Shown here: piece after piece, positions 11,201 through 20,137 of the stretch | Layout of the letters: each line of letters begins with the position of its first letter | Numbering within the stretch: position 1 is the first letter of the stretch | NCBI GenBank assembly: GCA_004764695.1 | Contig: SMSO01000037.1 | Location: 852,247-916,246 of the forward strand | Source of the DNA: Schizochytrium sp. TIO01 | Taxonomy: Eukaryota > Sar > Bigyra > Thraustochytrida > Thraustochytriidae | DNA: 64,000 nt | Direction: 5' to 3' | Translations under genes and position numbers: made by a program | The notes under the pieces: generated by a model | What the model was told of the DNA's origin: nothing | The model's database searches: none | The model's input: the letters and a program-made list of their open reading frames with translations, nothing else

Positions 11201-14200
11201 GTTGCAAGCCAGCCCAATCAGGTTCACCATGCCTGCAACACACTCACGAGCAATCTTCGAGCTTAACGAAAAGTGTTTGCAAGCTGCTGTTAGGATAGAG
11301 AGTAGAGCAGCTAAGCCTTCGGTCTGTAGCATTTTAGTTTTAGCATAGCGGACCTCGGGGTCTTCATCATCATCTGTATCATCTTCCAATTTCTCAACAA
11401 AATCTTCCGTTGCCTCGCCATCAATGCCCATAAGCCGGTAGGTAACCTCCATGGGCCGGCCTACGTCATCTTCTTCGCCTTCCCCCATCTCGTCATCGGA
11501 GTCATCAGAGTGGGGCCAATCAGCCTCATGCATGTGTTCTTCGTTTCCACCATGCTCACGGAGATGGGGAAGCCACACCTTTTGATACACGAGACGAATT
11601 GGAAGGTCAATATTGATGATTTTACCAGCCACAAGAAATTCCATAATGTCCATTGCGTTGGTAAAGTTCAAATCCTTTGCGATCTTCATACGTAAATCGC
11701 GCATAGTTGGTTCCGCTTTCGCCTTCGCTGAACCGGCTGCGGCGTTTGTGGAGTGCAGAACGTTAGATCCGCTTACAACATCGAGACCAAGGACGCTCTC
11801 TAGAAATCCTTCCATAGTTTGTGGTGATTTTCGTATGTTCCCACCACCAGCGCTACCTTCACCTTGGTTATCATCATCATCGTTAGGTACAGGAATTTCT
11901 TCGATATTAATAGGATTGCTATTCAGATTCGATGAAAAATAATCTTCCTGCGAACGCAAGCGATTCATGAGGAGAAAAAGATTTGGTAGCTGTTTCACTG
12001 GTTCTACAATTCCAGCGAGCTCACCAACAAGTCTAATTAAACGTTGTACTAGAGCATGTGTCTGGTCAGGATCACTAGTCATGCTCTCAAGGATAGACGC
12101 ATTACTAGATAGCAAGCGAGTTGCTGCAGCGAAAATGTCCTTGTCAAACTCACGTTCGTCAGTAACCATCGTCATGACAAGTTGCAGATTATTCCGTGTG
12201 TTTTGGATACTATCTACGTTTGAAATACAACGTAAGGAGCTCAAAGTTACTTCAGCCTCCACGATGTCATCCAAATAGAAGCGAGCGAGAACACGTTTCG
12301 CTGGAGTAGGCTTCACTGCAATAAGAAGAATATCAGCAGCAGCATCTACCCATGCCATTGCTTGGTCCAAGCCTGTTGTAACAACGCCAGAGTCTGCTGG
12401 GTGCTGCAACATGGTTTGCTCAAAAATGGCAACCTGACGACATTCGGAGCGAATGATTGCACATATGTTCTTAAGGAAACCTCGTCCTGCAGCTAGATTC
12501 AATGTAACACCAGATTTTGAATGCATCACACTTTTAAGTAAACCAAAGACATTTCGCACGTTGGCAGGGTACATTGTTTTCCGCTCCGTTGTCCATAACT
12601 TCATAATATAAGTAGAAAGTCCAACATAAAGCTCTGCAAGTTCCATCGGCTCCATACAGATAATATTATCTGCAAGAAGTCTCTCAATCGCATTTTGAAC
12701 GCAGACTTGCGAGCTTCGACTTGCAACCGTCCAAAGCCATTTCCATGAAGACCCTGAAAAAAAAGCCTCGCTGAAAAGTGACGTGGGAGCCTCATCGCGA
12801 ACTACAAATTTGGATAAGCTCGAATGATATTTCTTCACAAACAATGTCACCCTACGAGCAGCAATGTTTCTTGCGTCCACACAAGAGTGCTTCGTCTCAA
12901 GAGAACGCAACAAGCCGATTTCGGCACTTCCCTGTAGATCTTCAGTACTGATTGAGAGGTTCAATGTGCGAATAAACGGAGCAAATATTGCACGACCAAA
13001 GGCAGCATAGGTCCAGCTCGAGGTATCTGTTTCTACAATGAAATGGCATAGCATGAGCATGTACTCACTCCCCCCATCATCAGGATTCTTGCATAAGCTT
13101 CGTAATACTTCTACTAGACCTATGAGCCAGTTGCAATTGTTAAGTGATTCAGGATGGTTTAAGACTACCAGAATACGCTTTTGTAACTCGTCACGAGTAA
13201 ACTCCAGTGCATCATGATCAAGATGAGCAATGCCTTGAATCGCAGGTAGCGAGCCAGTACCATATGCTCGAAGCAACTTGGACAAAGGAACTGTTCCCGA
13301 ATGATCTCCGTTTACAGATTTCACATCATCCTTGTCGCCTGCTTTTACCTTCACCATATCCAAGTCAGGATTTTGTTGGTCGCTGTGACCCCCAGACCTA
13401 CCAACTTCATCGTGTTCCTTTCCTGAACTAGATTTTGATTTCTTCCGCGATTCCCAGATCGCATTTGCGACAGCGCTATCAAACTGTTCATCTTCCTCGG
13501 CATCAGAGTCTACGGCGAGGATTTCCATAGCATTTATGCCGTGTCCAGCGCTTAGAGCTGCAGAGATGTCTTCGTGGCCATTGTCGCCGTCATGTTCATC
13601 CTGGTGCTCCTCCATGGCATGATCTTCATCATTTTCATCTGCAACCTCCTCGTTGTCATGCTCGTCACCTTCTTCTTCGTCGTCGTCTTCCTCATCTTCA
13701 TCCTCTTCTCCACCATTGCCACTTTCTAAAACATGGATCATATTATTATCCTCGCCATCTTCACCATGTTCATCTATATTATCTCCAGCAGAGATTTCCG
13801 ATGTTAAATGTTTACCATCGTCACCAAGATGAACAGTATAGCGATTGCCTTCATCATCTTCATAAATCTCAACCATGCCTTCAGCGTTAGCTTCATCGTC
13901 CTCCTCGTCTTCATCAACATCATCTCCTTCAATCACTTGTTGATTTGAGTTGATGGTCTCATCTAGTTCCTCGCAAGACTCCAAAACGCTTGCAACACCA
14001 AAATTTAGACACTGCCGCAATAAAGACGCACGCATGGGTTGAGGTACATCGCCAAACAGCCAGGGGGACCGCTTCAAAGACGCGACCAGTCGAAATAGAC
14101 TGTCCATAAATTCCGTTGCGCATGATTGGCAGGTATACAAGACAGCGCCTGGCTCTTGACGGTGACGTTCAGAAAGCATTGAGTAGATATGATCTCTAAA

Positions 14201-17200
14201 CGAACTTAATGATGTTGATCGGTCCGATTTCACCTCACTGTCTGAGTTCGATAGCATTGCTCTTGCATTTCGGCGACTGTACAAAGCCAGTTGACGTCGA
14301 ATTTCGCCCAATGCAAGACGGGTAGTGAGAAGCTTCTGATATAGAGCTTGAGACGACATGGAGTATACCTCTGGCGCTGAAATGAAATGGCGATGCAGAT
14401 CTGCGCTCACGCCATTTGGCTCGGAGCAGATCCGGTCAAATAATGATTGAACTTTGACAATTGACAGATCTGAATTATCTTTGTTCTCTTTGGATTTTGC
14501 TCTTCGGAATGAAGTTTTCTTAGCAGCTCCTGAGGAATCCTTCTTTGAGGTTGATGAAGAGTGAACCAAGGTCTGAGGATCTTGCAGGCCAAGCTCCAAG
14601 AGCTGCAGCATCTCGCCTGATTGCAAGTTGTTCTGGAAAGTATCCCCTAGAGCGAGGCGTTTTGCTTCGAGGGCCTTGCTTAGGTTCGGGTCCCCATTTG
14701 TATTGTTGCTAGTATTGCAGCTACTAGTAGCACTGCCTTGGTGCTTTGACCACTCGAGGCCACGAGCACGGTGTCTTGAGAGACTAATAGTAGAGTTTTC
14801 ACCAAGTCCTCGATGATCACGCAGTAATCCAATTGACCTGAGGAAATCTATAGAAGCGGTCTTTGGCTGTCCTCCAACTTCTGCGTCTTGAAACTTATTC
14901 AGTACCCATCGGGAGCTCTTGCCCCCGCGACGCTGGTCAGTGCTTGACTTTGCAAGTTTTGAAGAACTTTCATCACTTGGCCGTGGGGCCGGGGCAGCTG
15001 AAATGACGGCCCCGCACAAATGGCGGCCTTGTTGTTCCCACCACATAATCCCATCGTCCTCGGAGGATGAGGTCTGCTCCAAGATGCTTTCTCGAAGTTT
15101 AACTGCTGTGTCTTCAAAGGAAGCAATACTGCGATTGGCACACTCTCGATCCACTTCCGACTGAATAGGAGGATAGTCTGTCGAGACGCGTGCTTCCAAC
15201 GTATAGTTAAACTTTGCGTATCGACAGTAACCACAGTCTACACACAAAAATGCGTTGCGGTCCTCCTGATTAATTCGGCGACATTGACGGCATTGAAACA
15301 CTACTTCACCACAAGTACAAACGCCATTCTTGTTTGTCACAACGCGGTTGCATCGAGGGCAGGTTTGCCGCTCGCTGCTCTGGCTGAATTCCAACTCACT
15401 TGTCGTATGATATCTAAAGAGAAGATTAAATGTTGACACGGGAACAGGCAATCGTGCAGTCAAGCGAAAAGATGATTCCTTTCCCATTTTGAAAGTTGCA
15501 ATTTCATGCCACTGATTCTCTTGTGATTGCAAGACAGCCAAGTCGGCAGATGGGTTGCTATTGCAGAATACAGAAACCTTATCTACTCCGCAACCGAAAA
15601 CGGAAGACTGAGTTTGTACTGAAACATGAATTGCATTCACAGAATACATGCAATCCATCCGAACAAGCATTGAGTTGGATGTAAAACTTGATTCACGACG
15701 TGATGGTTGAAGTGCGAGCGTTTTGAACTCACGTCGAGGCGCACGACAAGTATTGCACGTGTGAAGAGTGATGGCACTAGACGCAACTGGTGGAAGTGCA
15801 ACACTACGGAGGGAGTTCTCTGCGGAGATTTTATAAGCTGGACTAGAATGCGAAGGTGTATTCTCAGTGGCAGACTTATCTCTTCCCGTGGCTGCTAGGG
15901 ATGAGGTGTTGATTTTGATGGTAGTCCCGTTTTTCATTAAAGACGCAGTACGAGTACCACTTTGAGAATCGCGCTGACCATGCTGTCGTTTGTTTTCACA
16001 TGCATCGCCGTGTTTAGTTTCTGATTCGGATGGAGATGTCATTGTGCAACTAAGATTCACTAGGTTTCCGAGTTGAACATTCCGAATGTGAGCCTCATCC
16101 GAAAGAACTAAAGGACCAAGGACCGACATCAAATTGCTAACTTTCGAACCTAAAGCTCGACTCACCACTGGCTGAAAATCGGCCTCTTTCAGTTCCCCGC
16201 GAGACGACATGATACGGATCATGTGAACAAGTTCAATACCGAATTGGACACCAGTATCAAGTAAAGTATCAAAACGGGAAACCATATGAGCAACCATAGT
16301 AGCACGAACCTCGTCGCGTGTTGCAACCCATGCTTCTGCCTTAACATCCTCTGCGACGTCACGTTTAAGTGTCACATATATACGACGCCATAGTACAGCA
16401 GCTAACAGGCGAACATTCTCCGAAACATGCTCAAGCATGAATGAATCCACGAGTTTATTTAAGAAAGCAGGTTGCAACGTTAACATGCGTACGAGCATAC
16501 GCTGTGTTGTGGAGGAATTCTCCTTTGAATGCTTCGTTTCAGTCTGCACTGCACTAGGGATAGCCCGAATCAACATTTCGAAGATCAAAACTGCCGAGCC
16601 CGAGGTTACAGAGCTAAGCGATGAAAACAGGCATCTAAAGCTATCAGCTTCGGCCGTGTAACGTTGCCAATGCTCAATAGCTCCAGATATACTTATGTGC
16701 AGCTTCTGAATAACCATGGTGCTTTGCGCCATATCCTCGTATGAGGCATCCCCTGGCAAGAAGCCGGGCATCAACCCGCCTCGGAGAACATGATCTGAGG
16801 CCATTGTTGGCTGAATCTTGCGCAAGACATCCCGTAACACGCGCATATTAGCTTCAAAAATTGCCTTGTCGCGATGCCAACTTAAAGACGGGTTTTTCGA
16901 GCAAAGAACCGATAAAGAAGAGCTGCAAGGGTCACGGAGAAAGCTGAAGCGCTGATGACTTACTAGGGGGATGATACCATGGAGCACCAGGTTTTCCTCT
17001 ACATGAACAGAATCTGTGATACACACAGAGGCTAGAGCAGCAATTGATTGAAGTAGGGCCCGTGGAAGGCTGGTGCCCTTACCTAACCCATACACTCCTT
17101 GCTCTGGAAGCTTCATTCGTGCCAAGGCAAGGATTGGGTTCCAGAATGCTGATTCAGCTGATATTTGTTTTTCAGAATCGCCAATACTGACCTTATCATT

Positions 17201-20137
17201 GGAAGATAATGCTGTCTCATTCTTGACGCTGCTACCGCGTGGAAGCTCGTTGGATATTGAAAACGAATTTTGAAACTTATCTTCCGTGTTTGATCCGAGA
17301 ATCATGTCAAGACTTCCATCATCGATTTCCGGGCACAGCGACAGAATGCGCAGAGCCGATTGCGCAACAGAAGATTGAATCTGCTTAGCGTCTGCACTTA
17401 GACTAATTTTCCCTGCTGAGTAGAAGAACACAACGCACGCGAGACATGTCATGAAGAAATGAGCAACTCCATCATTTTGAAGAGCCGTAACTAAATCAGA
17501 TGCGGTATCAATGGACTCAGACAATGCGATCATTTCTTTGGACAAAAGACTCATGAACAGCTCCAACAGGCGAGACGAAGATGAATCCTTGTGCTCAGCT
17601 TCGGCTTTGGCATTTTTCAACTCTGATGACTCTTTTTGGGCCACAACCTCATCCGATTCGCCCGTCTTCTTCTTTCCCCGCTTCTCCTTCTTTTCCTTTG
17701 CTTTAGAACCAGACATGGCAGACTCCCGACGAATAAAGTCTGCAGCGAGTCTACCAATCATTAATAATGGAAGGAGGTCATGAAGGCTACTGGATGGGCC
17801 AGCCGCATCAAGAGCCTGCTCCATTACTTCTTGCGTAAACTGAACTGCAAAAGCCCCAACACGAGCAAGATCAAATTTTCCTGTTGCAACTAACTGCTCA
17901 CGAGTGCGGGCTGCAGAGAGCACTGCATCGACATCATTAAGAGGAAGTTCAGTTGGTGCAATCTCTGCAACTTGCTCTTGTCCAGTAACGATTTCAGATG
18001 TTCTCGCAGAGCGGGTGGTTGCAACTGACCCTTTTGCGTTTGATGGTTTGTTTTCCTCCTCGATTTTGCGAAACACGAGCCTGTGATCAGGATCATGTTG
18101 TGCAGAACCTGAGAGAAAGCAATCATTGCAAAGATCAAAATCTTCACAATCCTGGCACTCATATCGACAACCAGAGACAAGAACTTTTTGACAGCCGTCA
18201 CAACGATACACAACTACATTAGAACTTGAGTTGCCAGCACCATCACCTTCATCACCCTCATCCATGTAATCTTCATTATCCGTTGGTTTCGCTTGTGCCT
18301 CTCTACCCAAGCTCGTGTTTCGAGAAGACTTTGAAGTTCCTGAGATTGATGTGGATCCATGTGCGGCTCCTTTCTCACTAATGTGCCAGAAGTTGGTTTG
18401 CACAGTTTTGAGTGCTAGGGTGACGAATTGGGCAACCGCGGCATGGCTTTGAGTGGTCATAGTAATAATGATACCAACTGACTTATGTAATTGAAAAGCG
18501 GCAGCCTCCTTATCACTCTTCTCTAATTGCCAAAATAACACAGCAGTAGCGTTGTAAAGGCATTGTATGAGTGTACATACGCTTCGCTCGAGTTTCATTA
18601 TCGAGTCATCACGAAGTTGCGGGTAGGAGCGTAACAACAAGACACCTTGATTTCTGACTGCAATCGCAAGAGGCTTAAAAACAGTTTCGAAACGATCTGC
18701 CTTTAACAACCAATCTTGAAAAGCGATACCATAGCGACGACGGGCCAGTTCGACAATGTGGCAGATCCGCATAGCCTTGGTAAGACTGGTGTTCGCCAGA
18801 GAACGATCACCTAGTTCACGTTCAAGACTTTCAAGGCACCCCACGACAAGAGACTTGGTCGCATGAGTACTGTCTAATTCTGTGATTGAACCACGTAGTA
18901 TTCCTGAGTTCCCTTCCTTACTCTCAGCTCGGAACTTTTCTAGGAGTGCAATCTCTGCAAAATGCATTGACGATAGTCCTTGTTCTTGTGACAAAAGGTG
19001 AGCCGAACACTTCTCAGAGAGTTGAGATACAAGATCCTTCCTATCGACTTCACTTACTTCTGAAGACAATTTCGGCAGGTAGATAGCAGCATCTACGCTT
19101 TGCATCCAGATAGCATGGAGTTCGCTTGTAAGGCCTGTATCAACTTGGTCAAGACTAGGCGAAGTTGACAAGATATAGCTTGTTAGATCCCAAGCGGGGC
19201 GCATAAAGTCAAACCAAAGTTGTTCCTTAGTGGACATCGCATAGGCTTCACCTGCTACAATGCTCGGAGTGGTCGTTATTTTTGAATTGTCTTTAACAGA
19301 CTCATCAGAAAAGACCACATCAATGCTTCCTGAGATCTGCGCAAAAAGAGTCTCTAAGGGGGTCAAAGGAAGGTCATACCATAGAGGTTTATCACGCTTG
19401 GAAAGGGCAACAGGTCGTTTAAAAGGACCCACATAGAAGAATTCTGTGCCTGCATTTGCATGTGAACTTCCTGAGAGCGCTTGTTTGTTGTATCGATCGT
19501 GCTTCTTCTTGACGTCCAAGACCTCGGCAGAAGCGCCACCAGAAGGGCGTTTGTGCTTGCTTGAAACTCCAGTGGAGGTTCTATTATCCTTGCTACGTTT
19601 GCTGCTTGCCACAGGGGGTGAAGGACCAAGACAGACCCTCAAAGCCACGATTGCATGATCAGGATTTGCGAATTGAGCTGTAAGAACTAGAGGCTCCTCA
19701 ATGCTCTGTTTCCGTCCAGGGCTTGTATCCTGACGTTTGTTTAGAAAAGCACCAAGACGTTGCGCACTACCTACAGATTTCAGCATCGAACCGCCCCATG
19801 AAAAGCTGGAGGTCAGAGGATGCTCGGGAGACAGAAGCACGAGTTGTTCGTAAAGAAAGGAAGTTGGAACCTGGGTGGATTCTGTTTGCGCAACAGAAAG
19901 CTTCTCTCGCACGAGAGCATCATCGGTCTTAATCGATATGTGACTCTCCAGGCTCGACCGTCTACCTCGGCTGGACCGTTTGGACAACTTACTGGATTTC
20001 GAAGACTGGACTGTCTTTTCTGTGCTTAATCCACTTTCCCTAGCGGTTGCATTGGCCACGCTCTGAAGCTTATGGGTTCCATCGACCAAAACCTTTACTT
20101 TGCTCTCCAAATTTTTTGCGGCAAGCTCGGTACACAT
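8282..20137 (-). CDS. UBR4: UBR4/BIG E3 ubiquitin ligase, C-terminal part (ZZ finger, discoidin-like/zinc module, hemiRING)
   Basis: This open frame has 3951 codons from an ATG at 20137, but that ATG is probably internal: the frame continues the beta-propeller of the upstream ORF after a one-base shift. Recognised parts are a ZZ-type zinc finger at about 640-690 (YRCDGCQKVL, CQDCEDFDLCNDC), as in plant BIG; a discoidin-like domain followed by a Cys-rich module at about 1590-1645 (CPRCNRV, CTCGEVVFQCRQC, FLCVDCGYCRYAKF), which matches the same order in animal UBR4; long armadillo-like helices; acidic runs at about 2050-2190; and the hemiRING near 3422 (HPCVICKEGYTNRP, GIYIFSK) with its following His/Cys segment HFSCHSEAVR near 3560. 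The hemiRING and its adjoining UZI domain are the ligase core that recruits the UBE2A-type E2. UBR4 works in N-degron and orphan-protein quality control in the cytosol. Confidence 0.88.
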   Translation of the reverse strand: MCTELAAKNLESKVKVLVDGTHKLQSVANATARESGLSTEKTVQSSKSSKLSKRSSRGRRSSLESHISIKTDDALVREKLSVAQTESTQVPTSFLYEQLVLLSPEHPLTSSFSWGGSMLKSVGSAQRLGAFLNKRQDTSPGRKQSIEEPLVLTAQFANPDHAIVALRVCLGPSPPVASSKRSKDNRTSTGVSSKHKRPSGGASAEVLDVKKKHDRYNKQALSGSSHANAGTEFFYVGPFKRPVALSKRDKPLWYDLPLTPLETLFAQISGSIDVVFSDESVKDNSKITTTPSIVAGEAYAMSTKEQLWFDFMRPAWDLTSYILSTSPSLDQVDTGLTSELHAIWMQSVDAAIYLPKLSSEVSEVDRKDLVSQLSEKCSAHLLSQEQGLSSMHFAEIALLEKFRAESKEGNSGILRGSITELDSTHATKSLVVGCLESLERELGDRSLANTSLTKAMRICHIVELARRRYGIAFQDWLLKADRFETVFKPLAIAVRNQGVLLLRSYPQLRDDSIMKLERSVCTLIQCLYNATAVLFWQLEKSDKEAAAFQLHKSVGIIITMTTQSHAAVAQFVTLALKTVQTNFWHISEKGAAHGSTSISGTSKSSRNTSLGREAQAKPTDNEDYMDEGDEGDGAGNSSSNVVVYRCDGCQKVLVSGCRYECQDCEDFDLCNDCFLSGSAQHDPDHRLVFRKIEEENKPSNAKGSVATTRSARTSEIVTGQEQVAEIAPTELPLNDVDAVLSAARTREQLVATGKFDLARVGAFAVQFTQEVMEQALDAAGPSSSLHDLLPLLMIGRLAADFIRRESAMSGSKAKEKKEKRGKKKTGESDEVVAQKESSELKNAKAEAEHKDSSSSRLLELFMSLLSKEMIALSESIDTASDLVTALQNDGVAHFFMTCLACVVFFYSAGKISLSADAKQIQSSVAQSALRILSLCPEIDDGSLDMILGSNTEDKFQNSFSISNELPRGSSVKNETALSSNDKVSIGDSEKQISAESAFWNPILALARMKLPEQGVYGLGKGTSLPRALLQSIAALASVCITDSVHVEENLVLHGIIPLVSHQRFSFLRDPCSSSLSVLCSKNPSLSWHRDKAIFEANMRVLRDVLRKIQPTMASDHVLRGGLMPGFLPGDASYEDMAQSTMVIQKLHISISGAIEHWQRYTAEADSFRCLFSSLSSVTSGSAVLIFEMLIRAIPSAVQTETKHSKENSSTTQRMLVRMLTLQPAFLNKLVDSFMLEHVSENVRLLAAVLWRRIYVTLKRDVAEDVKAEAWVATRDEVRATMVAHMVSRFDTLLDTGVQFGIELVHMIRIMSSRGELKEADFQPVVSRALGSKVSNLMSVLGPLVLSDEAHIRNVQLGNLVNLSCTMTSPSESETKHGDACENKRQHGQRDSQSGTRTASLMKNGTTIKINTSSLAATGRDKSATENTPSHSSPAYKISAENSLRSVALPPVASSAITLHTCNTCRAPRREFKTLALQPSRRESSFTSNSMLVRMDCMYSVNAIHVSVQTQSSVFGCGVDKVSVFCNSNPSADLAVLQSQENQWHEIATFKMGKESSFRLTARLPVPVSTFNLLFRYHTTSELEFSQSSERQTCPRCNRVVTNKNGVCTCGEVVFQCRQCRRINQEDRNAFLCVDCGYCRYAKFNYTLEARVSTDYPPIQSEVDRECANRSIASFEDTAVKLRESILEQTSSSEDDGIMWWEQQGRHLCGAVISAAPAPRPSDESSSKLAKSSTDQRRGGKSSRWVLNKFQDAEVGGQPKTASIDFLRSIGLLRDHRGLGENSTISLSRHRARGLEWSKHQGSATSSCNTSNNTNGDPNLSKALEAKRLALGDTFQNNLQSGEMLQLLELGLQDPQTLVHSSSTSKKDSSGAAKKTSFRRAKSKENKDNSDLSIVKVQSLFDRICSEPNGVSADLHRHFISAPEVYSMSSQALYQKLLTTRLALGEIRRQLALYSRRNARAMLSNSDSEVKSDRSTSLSSFRDHIYSMLSERHRQEPGAVLYTCQSCATEFMDSLFRLVASLKRSPWLFGDVPQPMRASLLRQCLNFGVASVLESCEELDETINSNQQVIEGDDVDEDEEDDEANAEGMVEIYEDDEGNRYTVHLGDDGKHLTSEISAGDNIDEHGEDGEDNNMIHVLESGNGGEEDEDEEDDDEEEGDEHDNEEVADENDEDHAMEEHQDEHDGDNGHEDISAALSAGHGINAMEILAVDSDAEEDEQFDSAVANAIWESRKKSKSSSGKEHDEVGRSGGHSDQQNPDLDMVKVKAGDKDDVKSVNGDHSGTVPLSKLLRAYGTGSLPAIQGIAHLDHDALEFTRDELQKRILVVLNHPESLNNCNWLIGLVEVLRSLCKNPDDGGSEYMLMLCHFIVETDTSSWTYAAFGRAIFAPFIRTLNLSISTEDLQGSAEIGLLRSLETKHSCVDARNIAARRVTLFVKKYHSSLSKFVVRDEAPTSLFSEAFFSGSSWKWLWTVASRSSQVCVQNAIERLLADNIICMEPMELAELYVGLSTYIMKLWTTERKTMYPANVRNVFGLLKSVMHSKSGVTLNLAAGRGFLKNICAIIRSECRQVAIFEQTMLQHPADSGVVTTGLDQAMAWVDAAADILLIAVKPTPAKRVLARFYLDDIVEAEVTLSSLRCISNVDSIQNTRNNLQLVMTMVTDEREFDKDIFAAATRLLSSNASILESMTSDPDQTHALVQRLIRLVGELAGIVEPVKQLPNLFLLMNRLRSQEDYFSSNLNSNPINIEEIPVPNDDDDNQGEGSAGGGNIRKSPQTMEGFLESVLGLDVVSGSNVLHSTNAAAGSAKAKAEPTMRDLRMKIAKDLNFTNAMDIMEFLVAGKIINIDLPIRLVYQKVWLPHLREHGGNEEHMHEADWPHSDDSDDEMGEGEEDDVGRPMEVTYRLMGIDGEATEDFVEKLEDDTDDDEDPEVRYAKTKMLQTEGLAALLSILTAACKHFSLSSKIARECVAGMVNLIGLACNCSTNRALLASPSFRGIRILLGVLRASFQEPSAGDLAEQVVVILERLVVERIDDKQSSTDAGSLGMGVPASSSTSSPVPGSEEDTVGFGRSQLLVSLEHLDDPSRQTTIRNRRALCRLLPFLTFGRREEMQILVDRFQRMVDLERVDKSLDEAVSMQDDLKTVYWSVMAMGKDKNATLLRDMALETGFTPSLVNHVVKIWSQVSEGGNASSSSSGKEKKRKKKSMRDAYVKLASTPSVLLALRLLTGLALSHEPTQQLVRQQGLLELAFEMETIPAKEVPFIGEYADAFMNAASTDNTAQQEFLAGLRDERRKAKLTRASAKRKLMMQQMLRGAVSSLSTAEPETSRKRKRDGVDSDGDGSGEVEGVTTGARAPSDAYGSRANSQQNPDEDVGAGSSNSAEGTVEPEKKKKKKEKKSKKPKKPKKSKTNSMPDWMKEMEELVNEEHPCVICKEGYTNRPSEAMGIYIFSKATDVDSNINYVNVDGNASGIVGIKEYLMSLSKQPDALSTLDMAKIQEHLPGVFSILQFKLADSSNAEDSLSDVSVTRSKGNLVSPSLGSSSRRRVIGTSSVTSFNAVHFSCHSEAVRVDLSHDKAKRSEWEGAELRNTNVKTNGLIPLRGPATISTERYNSLVEQYFEKLQRRIIPSLTSSNCPCALSIVLLDIRSLLLRLCWDESLSMDTNGGGHDSNFKLLVPLVSMAAHLLATGSSKQRTSLEDTLNEFCACYFLEASSQVVKSGKTADVGKVSDEQQEMHVEYSGSSGVTGSVPAASSPQDMSESKTLLPDFCFNTVVSLFLMEDEQWQTSRLAFLQSVATYGKDVAQGHLAAGSGVISNQRRSSLSSAFSLGQGSETSVRDATMPALRILIVVDQLRQLRGKGPNGLVETILQDEHGAIQVVSDICNLFEQNLLSAKSEEEILRAGGFSDSAVVMWNSQVFHHPVQPELLNRNSTQATSMGEDSTQVEANPTSAPASS
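20095..20137 (-). other. Frame break inside UBR4 at an A6 tract
   Basis: The two UBR4 reading frames overlap by 43 bases and differ by -1. A run of six A on the coding strand (T at 20112-20117 on +) lies in the overlap; one extra A there would fuse both frames without a stop. Splice alternatives were tested by eye: GT..AG pairs giving the needed length (2 mod 3) are either under 40 bases or would remove the conserved VLYEDGSL strand. The run does not form a canonical X_XXY_YYZ slippery heptamer in this frame. A sequencing or assembly indel is most likely; a real mutation cannot be excluded. Confidence 0.75.

Noticed and set aside
20095-20137. Programmed -1 ribosomal frameshift in UBR4
   Set aside because: The A6 tract is read CAA-AAA-ATT in the zero frame, which does not satisfy the X_XXY_YYZ rule for tandem slippage. 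A missing base is simpler.
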